A DNA stretch of 64,000 nt from JAUIIK01 sp041390865 (lineage in GTDB: Bacteria; Chloroflexota; Chloroflexia; Thermomicrobiales; CFX8): positions 1 to 64,000 of the forward strand of contig JAWKPC010000019.1 of assembly GCA_041390865.1 (NCBI GenBank). The letters are read 5' to 3'. The notes beneath the pieces are model-generated. The model had not been told where the DNA came from. It was given only the letters and a program-made list of their open reading frames with translations, and made no database searches. The position numbers were made by a program, and so were the translations under genes. Each line of letters starts with the position of its first letter. Position 1 is the stretch's first letter. Below, piece after piece: positions 52,254 through 61,677 of this stretch.

Positions 52254-53690
52254 TTCCGGCATGGAAGCGTGCCGGGCGACCGTCCGTATCCGCAGCTCCC
52301 GCCGATTCCAACCTCGAACGAGCAGCTCGATGTGATGTCCTCCGCTCTCCAGCGGCGTCAGCCGGATCAGCCCGGCGGTGTTGGAATAGGAGATGAAGTG
52401 GCGTTCGAACCTCCAGCGAGGCTCGAAGAGATTCGAACCCCGGGCGGCGAATACGTTCAGATAGCGTTCGAATGACGACAGCGGCGTCGTGAAGGCGCTG
52501 CTCGTGAATTGCTCGATCTTGCCATGGCCGGACCGGGGACGGATCGTGTACGCCCCGGCCACATGGACGTCGCCGGAGAGGATCGCGACCTGCCTGCCAG
52601 GCGCGCCGGTCTGCCAGCCGAAGAGAAGATCGAGCAGGTCGTTGCGTTGATCGCAGAAGGCGTCGGTCGTCCAGCGATCGCGGACCGAGTCTCCGAGCTT
52701 GCCGGGCACCGGTTCCAGCAGCTTCGACATCCATCGAGCGACATGGGCGACGGGAACACTGGTGACGACGAAGAGCGAAGCGATCCCTTCGCTCTCCGGT
52801 CCTTCGATGAAATCGACAACGTCTTTCCACTGCTCGGCGCCGATGAGTTTCCCGGAATTCCAATCGCGTTTGCCACGAATGTCGAGGACGATGAATCCGA
52901 CATTGCCGTGCTTGAACCAGTAGTGGAATGGTGGTCCGTCTTTGCGCGGTCCCGGATTCCGGGCATGCTGGTATTCGGCATAGACCTTCGTCGCGGCATC
53001 GAACAGGCGCTGGTCGAGGTCCGACACCTCTTTCCGCGATCCCCAGTTGTCGAAGATGTCGTGATCGTCCCAGATCGTGAGCGACGGGAACTGCTGGCGT
53101 AGCTTGAGAAATCCGGGCACGCCCAGGTAGCCTCGCGACACCTTGCGGTAGGACTCGACCGCCTCGTCGAGTGTTGGAATCCGATCGTCCTCGGTCGCGA
53201 TACCCCGAACGCTGATCGGGTCAAGCTCGTCGCTGTAGATCTGGTCGCCGACGAGCACCGAGAACCTTGCATCGGCGCGGTGGAAGTCCTCGATCAGCGC
53301 GTCGTAGATCCCGGCCGCCTGGTGATAGACGACTTCGCCGTCGCGGGGTTTGAACGGCCGGTTGCAGCTCCCGAACCCGAAGGTCAGGCCGGTTGGCTGA
53401 TCCGGGGATGGCGCGAACCTGCCCTGTCGGATAGTCCCCCCAACGTCGATGCTGAAGGTCGCGCCAGGTACGGGCTCGTCCAGTTCGAAGTCCAGCGTGC
53501 CGGTCCAGTCGTGGACGTCAGAGTTCGTCGTCGATGCGCGGGCTACGATCTGGCCGTCGATCGCGAGCGAACCGTTCGGGCTTGAGTCGCCGGGCAGGCG
53601 AAACCATACCCGGGCGGCTCGATCCGTCACCGCCCCGACCTCGACCGAATGGTCGAGCAGGCCATCTGGAAAATTCTTCTCGTATTGCAT
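52239..53690 (-). CDS. PhoD-like alkaline phosphatase
   Basis: 483 residues. The PhoD metallophosphatase domain shows LTFGFGSCNRPFKPRDGEVV, VLVGDQIYSDEL (metal Asp) and LTIWDDHDIFDNWGS (metal Asp/His), with GDVHVAGAYTI later. An N-terminal beta domain (about 1-95) precedes it. No signal peptide or twin-arginine motif is seen, unlike classical secreted PhoD, so it may be cytoplasmic or the signal is missing. It hydrolyses phosphate mono- or diesters with Fe and Ca. ATG 53690 follows GGAAACC. Confidence 0.88.
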   Translation of the reverse strand: MQYEKNFPDGLLDHSVEVGAVTDRAARVWFRLPGDSSPNGSLAIDGQIVARASTTNSDVHDWTGTLDFELDEPVPGATFSIDVGGTIRQGRFAPSPDQPTGLTFGFGSCNRPFKPRDGEVVYHQAAGIYDALIEDFHRADARFSVLVGDQIYSDELDPISVRGIATEDDRIPTLDEAVESYRKVSRGYLGVPGFLKLRQQFPSLTIWDDHDIFDNWGSRKEVSDLDQRLFDAATKVYAEYQHARNPGPRKDGPPFHYWFKHGNVGFIVLDIRGKRDWNSGKLIGAEQWKDVVDFIEGPESEGIASLFVVTSVPVAHVARWMSKLLEPVPGKLGDSVRDRWTTDAFCDQRNDLLDLLFGWQTGAPGRQVAILSGDVHVAGAYTIRPRSGHGKIEQFTSSAFTTPLSSFERYLNVFAARGSNLFEPRWRFERHFISYSNTAGLIRLTPLESGGHHIELLVRGWNRRELRIRTVARHASMPESAEA

Positions 53691-53792
53691 AGGTTTCCTC
53701 CCTATCCAGTGTAAGCAACCTCGGCTTGACGGTCAGATCGGTCGGGCCTACGATGCCGGTCAGCGAATGGAAGACGTCGGTCAGGCGAGTCT

Positions 53793-54305
53793 ATGCCGGT
53801 TTCGATCACAAATTCGAGAGTGATTTATGACGCGCTGCGGTCGGCAGATATCGAGATGATCTCTGCCCTGCCGGAAACCTGGCTCGTGCACCTGATCCGC
53901 ATGGCCGAAGACGACCCGGACGTCAAGCTCATCCGGCTTGCCAAGGAGGAGGAAGGCGTCGGCATCTCGGCCGGGGCCCACCTCGCGGGGGTCCGATCGG
54001 CGATGCTGATGCAGAACCACGGCTTCCTGGCCAGCATCAACGGAATCGTCGGGCTGGCGCACCTGTACAAGATCCCGTTGTTGATGATCATCAGCTACCG
54101 CGGCGAGTTCGGCGAGCCCGATCCGTGGCAGACTCAGGGCGGCGGCGTGACGATCCCGTTGCTCGAAGCGCTGCAGATCCCATGGATGACGCTGGATGAC
54201 CCGTCCCACGTCGCCCAACGGATCGCGAAAGCCCAGGTGCTCGCCTATTCAGCATTGAAGCCCGTGGCATTGCTTTTGACGCGCGATCTGATGTGGGAGA
54301 ACTAG
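53793..54305 (+). CDS. ThDP decarboxylase, PYR (alpha) subunit
   Basis: 170 residues, only the pyrimidine-binding domain. SRVIYDALRSADIEMISALP and the Glu-rich RLAKEEEGVGISAGAHLAG (catalytic Glu 52-54) plus AMLMQNHGFLASINGIVGLA match sulfopyruvate decarboxylase alpha (ComD) and phosphonopyruvate-decarboxylase-like proteins. It needs the beta subunit encoded one base downstream. The coupling and domain split are as in archaeal ComDE. The 2-keto substrate is unknown here. Confidence 0.85.
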   Translation: MPVSITNSRVIYDALRSADIEMISALPETWLVHLIRMAEDDPDVKLIRLAKEEEGVGISAGAHLAGVRSAMLMQNHGFLASINGIVGLAHLYKIPLLMIISYRGEFGEPDPWQTQGGGVTIPLLEALQIPWMTLDDPSHVAQRIAKAQVLAYSALKPVALLLTRDLMWEN

Positions 54306-54306
54306 C

Positions 54307-54885
54307 GTGAGACGGTACGACGCGCTGCAGGCGATCTACGACCGGTTGACCGCCGACAATATCGCGGTCGTGACAATCATGGGCGCGGTTTCCGCAGAGT
54401 TGCAGGATATAGGACACCGTCCGAACTTCTTCTATCTCCAGCACGCGATGGGCCTGGCGTCGTCGATGGGGCTCGGTATCGCGCTCGCTCGCCCCGAGCT
54501 TCAGGTGGTCGTCTTTGACGGCGATGGCTCGGTCCTGATGAATCTTGGCGGCTTGACGACGCTCGCCCGCTATCGCCCGCGAAACCTCGCCCATATCGTC
54601 TTCGATAACGAGAGCCTCGTCTCGGTCGGCGGTTTTCCGACGGCAACCTCGACCGGCAGCGATCTCGAAGGGATCGCCCGCGAGGCTGGTATCCCGCGCA
54701 CAGCCACTGTCGAAGGCATCGAGGCTTTCGTAACCGCGTTCGATGAGGCGATCGAGGCGGACAATCTGACCACGCTCATTGCCAAAGTCTCGACCGAAGG
54801 TCCGGCCGGGTACGTAACCGACCTTGCCCTGCTCGAGAACCGTTTCCAGTTCTCTCGCCACCTCAAGAGCCTCCAGAGCAGCTAG
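54307..54885 (+). CDS. ThDP decarboxylase, PP (beta) subunit
   Basis: 192 residues. The ThDP loop is VVVFDGDGSVLMNLGGLTTL (GDG at 72-74) and the metal Asn is in IVFDNESLVSVGG. HAMGLASSMGLGIALARPEL is the segment before it. This is the ComE/phosphonopyruvate decarboxylase beta type. GTG 54307 follows the alpha stop by one base, so the two subunits are made together. Sulfopyruvate to sulfoacetaldehyde is the ComDE reaction, but the neighbours do not give other coenzyme M genes. Confidence 0.87.
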   Translation: MRRYDALQAIYDRLTADNIAVVTIMGAVSAELQDIGHRPNFFYLQHAMGLASSMGLGIALARPELQVVVFDGDGSVLMNLGGLTTLARYRPRNLAHIVFDNESLVSVGGFPTATSTGSDLEGIAREAGIPRTATVEGIEAFVTAFDEAIEADNLTTLIAKVSTEGPAGYVTDLALLENRFQFSRHLKSLQSS

Positions 54886-55109
54886 CCCGGTGCACCCCGC
54901 ATAGGGACGTGCCGATGATCAGTGACATTCGGAAGCGTCGAGGACGCGCCGGCTCTGGTGTCCGATCGGGCTGTACTTTTCAGAGGAACTCCAGAACCAC
55001 CGATCAGGGCAGCATGAAGGCACCGGCTTCGCCCATGAAGGTATAGCGAATGCTCCCCGCTCCAACGTGCTAGCCTGCTATGTTTCATCGGCTGACTTCG
55101 GACAGGGGC

Positions 55110-56612
55110 ATGAGCGTGCGATTCTTTACCGGCGGCATTAATCACGAAACCAACACCTTTTCACCAGTTCCAGCAAGCATGGAGCGTTTTCGCGAGATGC
55201 ATTACGCCCGCGGGCAGGATCTGATCGACCAGAATCGGGGGACGCGGACCGTTATCGGCGGCTTCATCGACGCCGCCGAGGAGCTCGGCATCGAGCTGGC
55301 ACCGACGATCCACTCCTTTGCGATGCCCTCGGCCGCCGTCACGGGAGAAGCCTGGGAGGAACAGATCAGCGACACGCTCGACGACCTCGAAGCGGCGCTG
55401 GCCGCCGGGCAGATCGACGGCCTGCTACTGGGACTCCACGGAGCGATGGTCATCGAAGGCATCTCCGACGGAGAAGCCGAATACCTCCGGCGAGTCCGCG
55501 AGATCGTCGGGCCGGACATGCCGATCGTCATGGAGCTCGACCTGCACGCCAACATCTCACCTGAATCGGTGGACATGGTCGACGTCATGATCGGCTACGA
55601 CACCTACCCGCACGTCGACGTCTACGACCGCGCCTTCGAGCTGACCCACCTGCTGAAGCGCATCGTCGACGGCGAGATCAAACCGGCGCATGCGTTCCGC
55701 CAGATCCCGGTCCTGGCCAACCTTCCGGCCCAGTATTCCGGGACGCCCCAGATGGTCGAGTGGCTCGATCTCTGTCACGAGATCGAAGCACGGCCCGGCG
55801 TCCTGACCGCCACGATCACCTGCGGTTTCCCTTACGCCGACATACCCGAGACCGGCATGGCCGCCTATGTCGCGACCGACGACGATCCGGAGTTGGCTGA
55901 GCGGTGCGTCCGCGAGCTGGCCCAGTTCGCCTGGGACCACCGGCAGGATTTCCAGGCGACGCCGATGCCGGTGGCGGAGGCCGTCAGCTACGCGATGGAA
56001 CAGGAAGGCCCGATCCTCCTGGCGGACGTTGCTGACAATCCGGGTGCCGGAACCTCCTGCGACGGCACCGAGGTTCTCCGGGAGCTGATCGCGCAGGATG
56101 CGCGCAACGCCGTCGTCGCACTGATGTTCGATACGGAGACGGCGCATCAGGCCGGCGAAGCGGGTATCGGCGCGACGCTCGACGTCCGGATCGGCGGCAA
56201 GGTCGACGATCTGCACGGCGCGCCGGTCGAGACGTCCGCCTACGTCAAAGTGCTGACCGACGGCTACTTCATCAACGACGGACCGCTCGGGACAGGCTCG
56301 ATCTCGAACATGGGCCTGACGGCGGTTCTGGAGATCGGCGGACGGGGTGGAATCGAGGTGATCTGCACGTCGCTACGCCGGGCCGCCAACGACGCCAACA
56401 GCCTGCGCTCCGTCGGCATCGAGCCGACGAAGAAGCAGATCGTCGTGATCAAGTCGAGCGTCCACTATCGGGCCGATTTCATGCCCCTGGTGAACGAGAT
56501 CGTCGAGGTCGACGCACCCGGCCTCTCGGCCTCCGACTGGTCGCGCTTCGACTTCCAGCACCTCCGCCGCCCGATCTTCCCACTCGACCCCGATATGGAA
56601 TGGGAAGCGTAG
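55110..56612 (+). CDS. M81 family metallopeptidase (MlrC-like)
   Basis: 500 residues. VRFFTGGINHETNTFSPVPA is the N-terminal signature of MlrC, the zinc enzyme that cleaves linear microcystin fragments; related bacterial proteins are annotated as M81. MELDLHANISPESVDMVDVM, GYDTYPHVDVYDRA and LLADVADNPGAGTSCDGTEV are the further conserved blocks with candidate zinc ligands (Asp, His). ATG 55110 is chosen; the frame opens at 55080. Substrates other than microcystin are likely, as M81 proteins are common in catabolic clusters. Confidence 0.9.
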   Translation: MSVRFFTGGINHETNTFSPVPASMERFREMHYARGQDLIDQNRGTRTVIGGFIDAAEELGIELAPTIHSFAMPSAAVTGEAWEEQISDTLDDLEAALAAGQIDGLLLGLHGAMVIEGISDGEAEYLRRVREIVGPDMPIVMELDLHANISPESVDMVDVMIGYDTYPHVDVYDRAFELTHLLKRIVDGEIKPAHAFRQIPVLANLPAQYSGTPQMVEWLDLCHEIEARPGVLTATITCGFPYADIPETGMAAYVATDDDPELAERCVRELAQFAWDHRQDFQATPMPVAEAVSYAMEQEGPILLADVADNPGAGTSCDGTEVLRELIAQDARNAVVALMFDTETAHQAGEAGIGATLDVRIGGKVDDLHGAPVETSAYVKVLTDGYFINDGPLGTGSISNMGLTAVLEIGGRGGIEVICTSLRRAANDANSLRSVGIEPTKKQIVVIKSSVHYRADFMPLVNEIVEVDAPGLSASDWSRFDFQHLRRPIFPLDPDMEWEA

Positions 56613-56651
56613 GCTGGGGACATCGGCTGGATCAGGGATCAGGGAACTTCA

Positions 56652-58308
56652 ATGAGCAACGGCCACCAGACCAACCGGTATCTCCAGATGCTGACAGAAG
56701 CGCGGCAGGCGAGCGCGGAGGAGCGCTGGGCAGCGGCGGCGCCCCTGTGGGAAGCGGTCGTGGCCAGCAACCCTGTCGATGGAGGGTTCTGGCACGCGCT
56801 CGGCAATGCGCAATTCGGAAACGGCGATTATCGATCAGCCCTTGCCGCGTACTACGAAGCGTTCGATCTCGGGTCCGGATTCCCGTTTGACATCGCCTAC
56901 CGCATCGCGGAATGCCACGCCCTCAACGGTCAGTCTGACGAAGCGCTCGAGTGGATCGAGCGTGCGTTCGATCTCGGCTATCAGGAACATCGAAGGCGCA
57001 GAGCCGACGGGACCTTCGAAGCGCTCCATGACAACCCGCGATTTCACGACGTCGTCGGGTTGATCGATACCGACGCCTTCTCGCGAGATGAGGGCTGGCG
57101 CTACGACCTCGGCATGTTCGCGAGGGAGATCAAACGCAAGGCCTACTTTCCCCTGGCGGAACCTGGCAGAAGCCGACTTCGACGCTGCCATCGAACGGCT
57201 GCACGACGAAATCCCGCGACTGGACGACTACGAGATCCTCGTCGCGATGCGCAGGATCATCACCCTGCTGGGCGACGGCCACGCCAACGTCTTCTTTCCC
57301 GACGACCACAAGCATGCACCGGCAACGTTGCCGGTTCAGTTCTATCTCTTCGAAGAGGGGCTCTACATCATCGCAGCAACGCCGGAGCATCGCGATCTGC
57401 TCGGGAGCCGGGTGCTGCGGTTCGGCGGTCACGCGATCACCGAAGTCATCGACGTCTTCACGCCGACCGTGCCGCGAGACAACGACCAGTGGCTCAAGCT
57501 GAAGATCCCGTACCTGATCCGCGAGCTTCCCGTCGTTCGGGCGCTCGGGCTGATTCCAGAGGACGACGAGGTCACGCTGGCCGTCCTCGATCCAGACGGC
57601 GGCGAACGGGACGTGACGCTTACAGCAGGAGAGAATCTGAGCTACGACGAGCTCTACTATTCCTTCCCGTATCCAACCGGATGGGAGTTTTTTCCGAACA
57701 CCGTCGGCTCACCGTTGCCGCGCTACATCCGCAACCAGGCCGCCTACTACTGGTTCGAGCACATAGCAGAGCATGATGCCGTCTATTTCCAATTCAACCG
57801 GGTCAGAGATTCCGGAGCGGAACCGCTGTCGGAATTCACCGAGCGGCTCTTCCGCTTCATCGACGATCATGCAGTTCGGAAACTGATCATCGACCTGCGC
57901 TGCAACAATGGTGGGAATACGCTCCTGGAGATGCCGTTCCTCCACCGCCTGATCGGGAGCAGGATCAACCAGAGGGGACGGCTGTTCGTCATCATCGGGC
58001 GGCGGACCTTCTCGGCGGCCCAGAACTTCTCGACGATGATCGAGCGTCATACGGCGGCGATCTTCGCCGGAGAGCCGACCGGATCGAGGCCGAACTTCGT
58101 CGGGGAGACGATCCCGGTGTTCCTGCCCTACAGCGGCATCGGGGTCAACGTGTCCGATCTCTACTGGCAGAGCTCCTGGCCGATGGATCACCGCACCTGG
58201 ATCGCGCCGATGCTCTACCTCCCGCCGACCTTTGCGGCATACCGGGAAAACCGCGATCCAGCCCTGGAAGCGATCCTGTCCTGGCGCGACCACGTACCGG
58301 GGATGTAA
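56652..58308 (+). pseudogene. TPR plus S41-like peptidase, one extra base at a C run
   Basis: The first 165 codons are TPR-like (AEERWAAAAPLWEAVVASNP; GNGDYRSALAAYYEAFDLGS). The frame breaks at CCCC 57150-57153: with one C removed, KAYFPWRNLAEADFDAAIER reads on without a break. The rest is S41-like (HDEIPRLDDYEILVAMRRII; IIDLRCNNGGNTLLEMPFL; GRRTFSAAQNFSTMIERHTA), with Ser in FSAAQNF as the likely nucleophile. So a TPR-S41 tail-specific protease of about 550 residues. The homopolymer site favours an assembly error over decay. Confidence 0.8.
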
Positions 58309-58375
58309 CAAGCGCACCGCGATCTACCTCTGGTTCAGATCACGACCGGGCTGCAACGGTCCGCACGGAAGCAGA

Positions 58376-60184
58376 TCACAATCGATCGCTGAACCAGGCC
58401 AGGATTCGTTCGTAGCAGTCGATTCGATGCTCGCGCTTGCGGAAGCCATGCCCTTCGCCGGGGTAGACGACGTACTCGTGGGCGATGCCGGCCGCCGAGA
58501 GCGTCTTTGCGACCTGCTCCGACTCTTCCGGCGGCACCCGTGTATCGCGGTCCCCATGGAGGATCAGCAGCGGCGTCCGGATCTCGGTCAACCGGTGATA
58601 GGTCGACGCCCGCATCATCGCCCCGGGCACCTCGTCTCCCATCCGGTTCCAGTAGTCGCGAGCGACGAATACCCGGCCAACCCGGTCAGCGAGCTGCTGG
58701 CCGGTGATCATGTTGGTTTTGCCGTACATATCGACCGCGGCATCGAACAGTTCCGGAGCGGCCACAATGGAGTGGAGAGTCAAGTAGCCGCCGTAGCTCC
58801 CGCCATAGATCCCGACCTTACCGATCCATGGCTGAGCCTTCAACCACTCACCGGCAGCGACGGCGTCACGAGTCTGGCCGCCGCCCCAGTCGGCATAGGA
58901 GAGGCCGGCAAATTCCCGGCCATATCCACTCGACCCCCGGTATTCGATGGCCATGACGACAAATCCGTTGAGCGCCAGCCACTGTTCGACCGGGTGCCAT
59001 CCGTTGTTGTAGGAATTCGTGCCGCCTCCATGCACCTGAATCAGGCCCGGATAGACCGCGGACTCGTCGAAATCCGGCGGCAGGTAGAGATAGGCGTCGC
59101 AGTAGAGGCCGTCGAACGAGCGGTATGGCACGCGACGTGGCGGTGCCGGATCCATCCCCAGAGTCGCTGTGTTCCCGGTCAGGCGTCGCGGCAACCCGCC
59201 GTCGACCGGGACGACGACCAGTTCGGGCGGTTGGGTCTGGGATGAGTGGATCAGCGCCAGCATGCGGCCATCGGGCGAGAGATCGAAATCGAGGACCGTT
59301 CCCGAATGATCTGATACGAGCGTCGAAACGCCCCCACCAGCTGGGATAGCGACGACTGCCCGGTCGCCGCGATGATGGTGGAGCGAGTAGATCGTCTGGC
59401 CGTCCGGCGCCCAGGCCAGACCGGACCCTTCGAGTCGCCAGGTGTGCCCGCCACCCTTGCTCAACCTTGACTGCGGCCCTTCGCCCGCTTCGATAAGCCA
59501 GAGATCCGCATCGTCACCGTACCAGTGCTCCGTCTCGGCGTTGGCGATGACAGCAATCCGCTCGCCGTCCGGCGACCAGCAGGCGTCCGTGTTGACCCAG
59601 ATTCCGCTGGTGATCTGCCGGTGCTGGACGCCGTCAACCGAAACGAGCCACAGATCGTCGTTGTTACGTTCTCCGGACCGCGATGAGACATAAGCAATCC
59701 ACTCGCCATCGGGCGACCAGCGCGGGGTCCAACGCGGCTCGTCAAGCGGATTGGTTTCCGAAGTCAGTCTGCGACCTTCTCCGCTCTCGATCGCCACGAC
59801 CCAGACATCCAGATAACCGTCGCCGGCGCTGATGTATGCCAGCATCGACCCGTCCGGCGAGAACGACGGCGCGCGCGTCTCGCCGTCACCGCTGATGAGC
59901 AACCGCTCAGTGCCTTCTCCGGGAGACACCAGCCAGATGTCGGAGCCGCCGCGATCATTCGGGCGGACGACGGCGACCGACGATTCATCCGGCGCCCATG
60001 CCGGGCGCCAGCCCGATACCGGCCGCTCCGACAAACGACGAATCGAGCCGGTCTCCGGCTCGGCAACGTGCAGCGTCCAACCTTTTTCCGGATCATCGTG
60101 GAGAAAGGCGATTGCTCTTGAATCTGGACTCCAGGCGGGCAGGGACGCGGCCGGAATATCGACGAGTTCTCCAACGCTCCGCAT
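58376..60184 (-). CDS. S9 family (prolyl oligopeptidase-type) peptidase
   Basis: 602 residues. Residues 1-345 form a TolB/DPP-type beta-propeller with repeated WSPDG or SPDG turns (residues 18, 110, 157, 204, 259, 303). The alpha/beta hydrolase domain has Ser463 (GGSYGGYL), Asp547 (HGDRDTRVPP) and His579 (GEGHGF). It cleaves short peptides or acyl-amino acids and has no signal peptide. No tight operon partner. Confidence 0.92.
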   Translation of the reverse strand: MRSVGELVDIPAASLPAWSPDSRAIAFLHDDPEKGWTLHVAEPETGSIRRLSERPVSGWRPAWAPDESSVAVVRPNDRGGSDIWLVSPGEGTERLLISGDGETRAPSFSPDGSMLAYISAGDGYLDVWVVAIESGEGRRLTSETNPLDEPRWTPRWSPDGEWIAYVSSRSGERNNDDLWLVSVDGVQHRQITSGIWVNTDACWSPDGERIAVIANAETEHWYGDDADLWLIEAGEGPQSRLSKGGGHTWRLEGSGLAWAPDGQTIYSLHHHRGDRAVVAIPAGGGVSTLVSDHSGTVLDFDLSPDGRMLALIHSSQTQPPELVVVPVDGGLPRRLTGNTATLGMDPAPPRRVPYRSFDGLYCDAYLYLPPDFDESAVYPGLIQVHGGGTNSYNNGWHPVEQWLALNGFVVMAIEYRGSSGYGREFAGLSYADWGGGQTRDAVAAGEWLKAQPWIGKVGIYGGSYGGYLTLHSIVAAPELFDAAVDMYGKTNMITGQQLADRVGRVFVARDYWNRMGDEVPGAMMRASTYHRLTEIRTPLLILHGDRDTRVPPEESEQVAKTLSAAGIAHEYVVYPGEGHGFRKREHRIDCYERILAWFSDRL

Positions 60185-60269
60185 GTGCTCGATCCGTTCC
60201 GTCTCTTGCTGTTGCTATTCTTGAACGCCATGGTAGCGAATCTGGCGTCATCGAAAGAAGTGGTGCCGC

Positions 60270-61271
60270 ATGGCGGTTCGGCTTATCGAGGTTGTGATTC
60301 CAGCTCGAGATCTGGAGACGGTCCGACGCGTCTTCGCGATGTACACCCAGGCTGACATCTGGATCGACGAAATGTTTGACGACACTGTTCGCGTCAAGGC
60401 TCTGGTCCATAGCCGGCGCGTCGAGCATCTCTTCGAAGAGCTTGGCCAGCGATTTGGCGAGACGCCCGGATTCCGCGCTTTCGCGATGTCGGTCGACGCA
60501 TCAATTCCGCGCCCCGAGAGCCCCCGGCCGCAAATCGCGACCGCACGGGGCAGGGCGGCAACAGCGGCGGAAGCGTATGTCACCCGGCACAGACTAAGCA
60601 CGGACGAGCTGTATGAAGATATCGAGGAATCGTCAGATCTGACCCCGGTCTACCTCGCGACGGTGGCGCTCTCCGCCCTGATCGCGGCGCTTGGACTTCG
60701 CAGCGGCCTTGTCGCAATCGTCATCGGGGCAATGGTCGTTGCGCCGCTTCTGGGCCCGACGATGGCAACGGCAATGGCCGCGACGCTCGGAGATGTGCGG
60801 CTCGGCATCCGCGCAATGCGGACACTACTGGCGGGAGCAATTCTGGCGCTGGCCCTTACCACCGCGCTCGGGCTGTTCATCACGGTGGATCCGACCGTTG
60901 TCGAACTGGACGCCCGTACCCACGTCGCGCTGGTGGATGTCGTTCTGGCTCTCGCCAGCGGGGCAGCCGGCGCGCTTGCCTTCGGGCGCGGATTGTCAAG
61001 CTCGCTGGTCGGGGTAATGATCGCCGTTGCGCTCATGCCGCCGCTGGCTGCTGCCGGCATGCTGCTCGGCTCCGGACACGAGTCACTCGCGGTTGGCGCC
61101 GCCGTCCTCTTTCTCACCAACTTCGTCTGTATCAATGTCGCCGGGATCGTGACCTTTCTCGCAGTTGGCCTTCCCCCGCAACGCTGGCGAATGACCGGGT
61201 TGCTCCTGATCCTCTGGTTGACGTTACTCCTGCTCCTTACCTCCCTGATCCTTGGAAACTACATGCGCTAG
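60270..61271 (+). CDS. TIGR00341/DUF389 family membrane protein
   Basis: 333 residues. The N-terminal 110 residues are soluble, with a ferredoxin-like pattern (VRLIEVVIPARDLETVRRVF). The hydrophobic domain begins LTPVYLATVALSALIAALGL, then GAMVVAPLLGPTMATAMAAT, with about six membrane segments. GAAGALAFGRGLSSSLVGVM and VALMPPLAAAGMLLGSG are the family motifs. The function of the family is unknown. ATG 60270 lies 29 bases after AAAGAAG. Confidence 0.87.
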   Translation: MAVRLIEVVIPARDLETVRRVFAMYTQADIWIDEMFDDTVRVKALVHSRRVEHLFEELGQRFGETPGFRAFAMSVDASIPRPESPRPQIATARGRAATAAEAYVTRHRLSTDELYEDIEESSDLTPVYLATVALSALIAALGLRSGLVAIVIGAMVVAPLLGPTMATAMAATLGDVRLGIRAMRTLLAGAILALALTTALGLFITVDPTVVELDARTHVALVDVVLALASGAAGALAFGRGLSSSLVGVMIAVALMPPLAAAGMLLGSGHESLAVGAAVLFLTNFVCINVAGIVTFLAVGLPPQRWRMTGLLLILWLTLLLLLTSLILGNYMR

Positions 61272-61394
61272 ACCAGTCCTCGATTATTCTGAGACCACCG
61301 AGCGATGCATCCTCTGAACCATCGTAGGGACAAGCATCATCCCCACGCATTTGGTAAAGGAATTACTGTGTCCGGCGATAAATGACCTGATGGT

Positions 61395-61513
61395 GTAGGG
61401 GCGTGATTCATCACGCCCGCGCTTGGAGACCGCATACGTACAAGGGTTGGGACTACCGGGCATGATGAATCACGCCCCTACGAGTCCCCTCTATGGTCTC
61501 CGTGAAACCGTAT
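61395..61513 (-). repeat. Dispersed palindromic repeat, copy B
   Basis: Arms GTAGGGGCGTGATTCATCAC (61395-61418) and GGGCATGATGAATCACGCCC (61458-61481) are near-perfect inverted copies around a 39-base centre. The flank CGTGAAACCGTAT up to 61513 matches the upstream flank of copy A in reverse. The rest of the gap 61272-61677 holds no gene. Confidence 0.78.
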
Positions 61514-61610
61514 AAGCACCGTCCGAATCATCAATGCATCTGACCATGTGTGTTGAAGACCAGCCGCAACCCCGAGGCGGGGCAACGCCCGATTCACGGC
61601 CGGAACGACA

Positions 61611-61638
61611 GAGAAGCCGCTCTTGCGAGCGGCTTCTC
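61611..61638. terminator. Perfect 12-bp hairpin, possible terminator
   Basis: GAGAAGCCGCTC-TTGC-GAGCGGCTTCTC is a perfect palindrome 40 bases beyond the stop of the PAP2-kinase gene on the minus strand. There is no U run, so it would be an atypical terminator or a stability hairpin. Confidence 0.45.
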
Positions 61639-61677
61639 CTCGAGGGGGTTGGGGAAGGGAGATAGGGAATCGATGTG

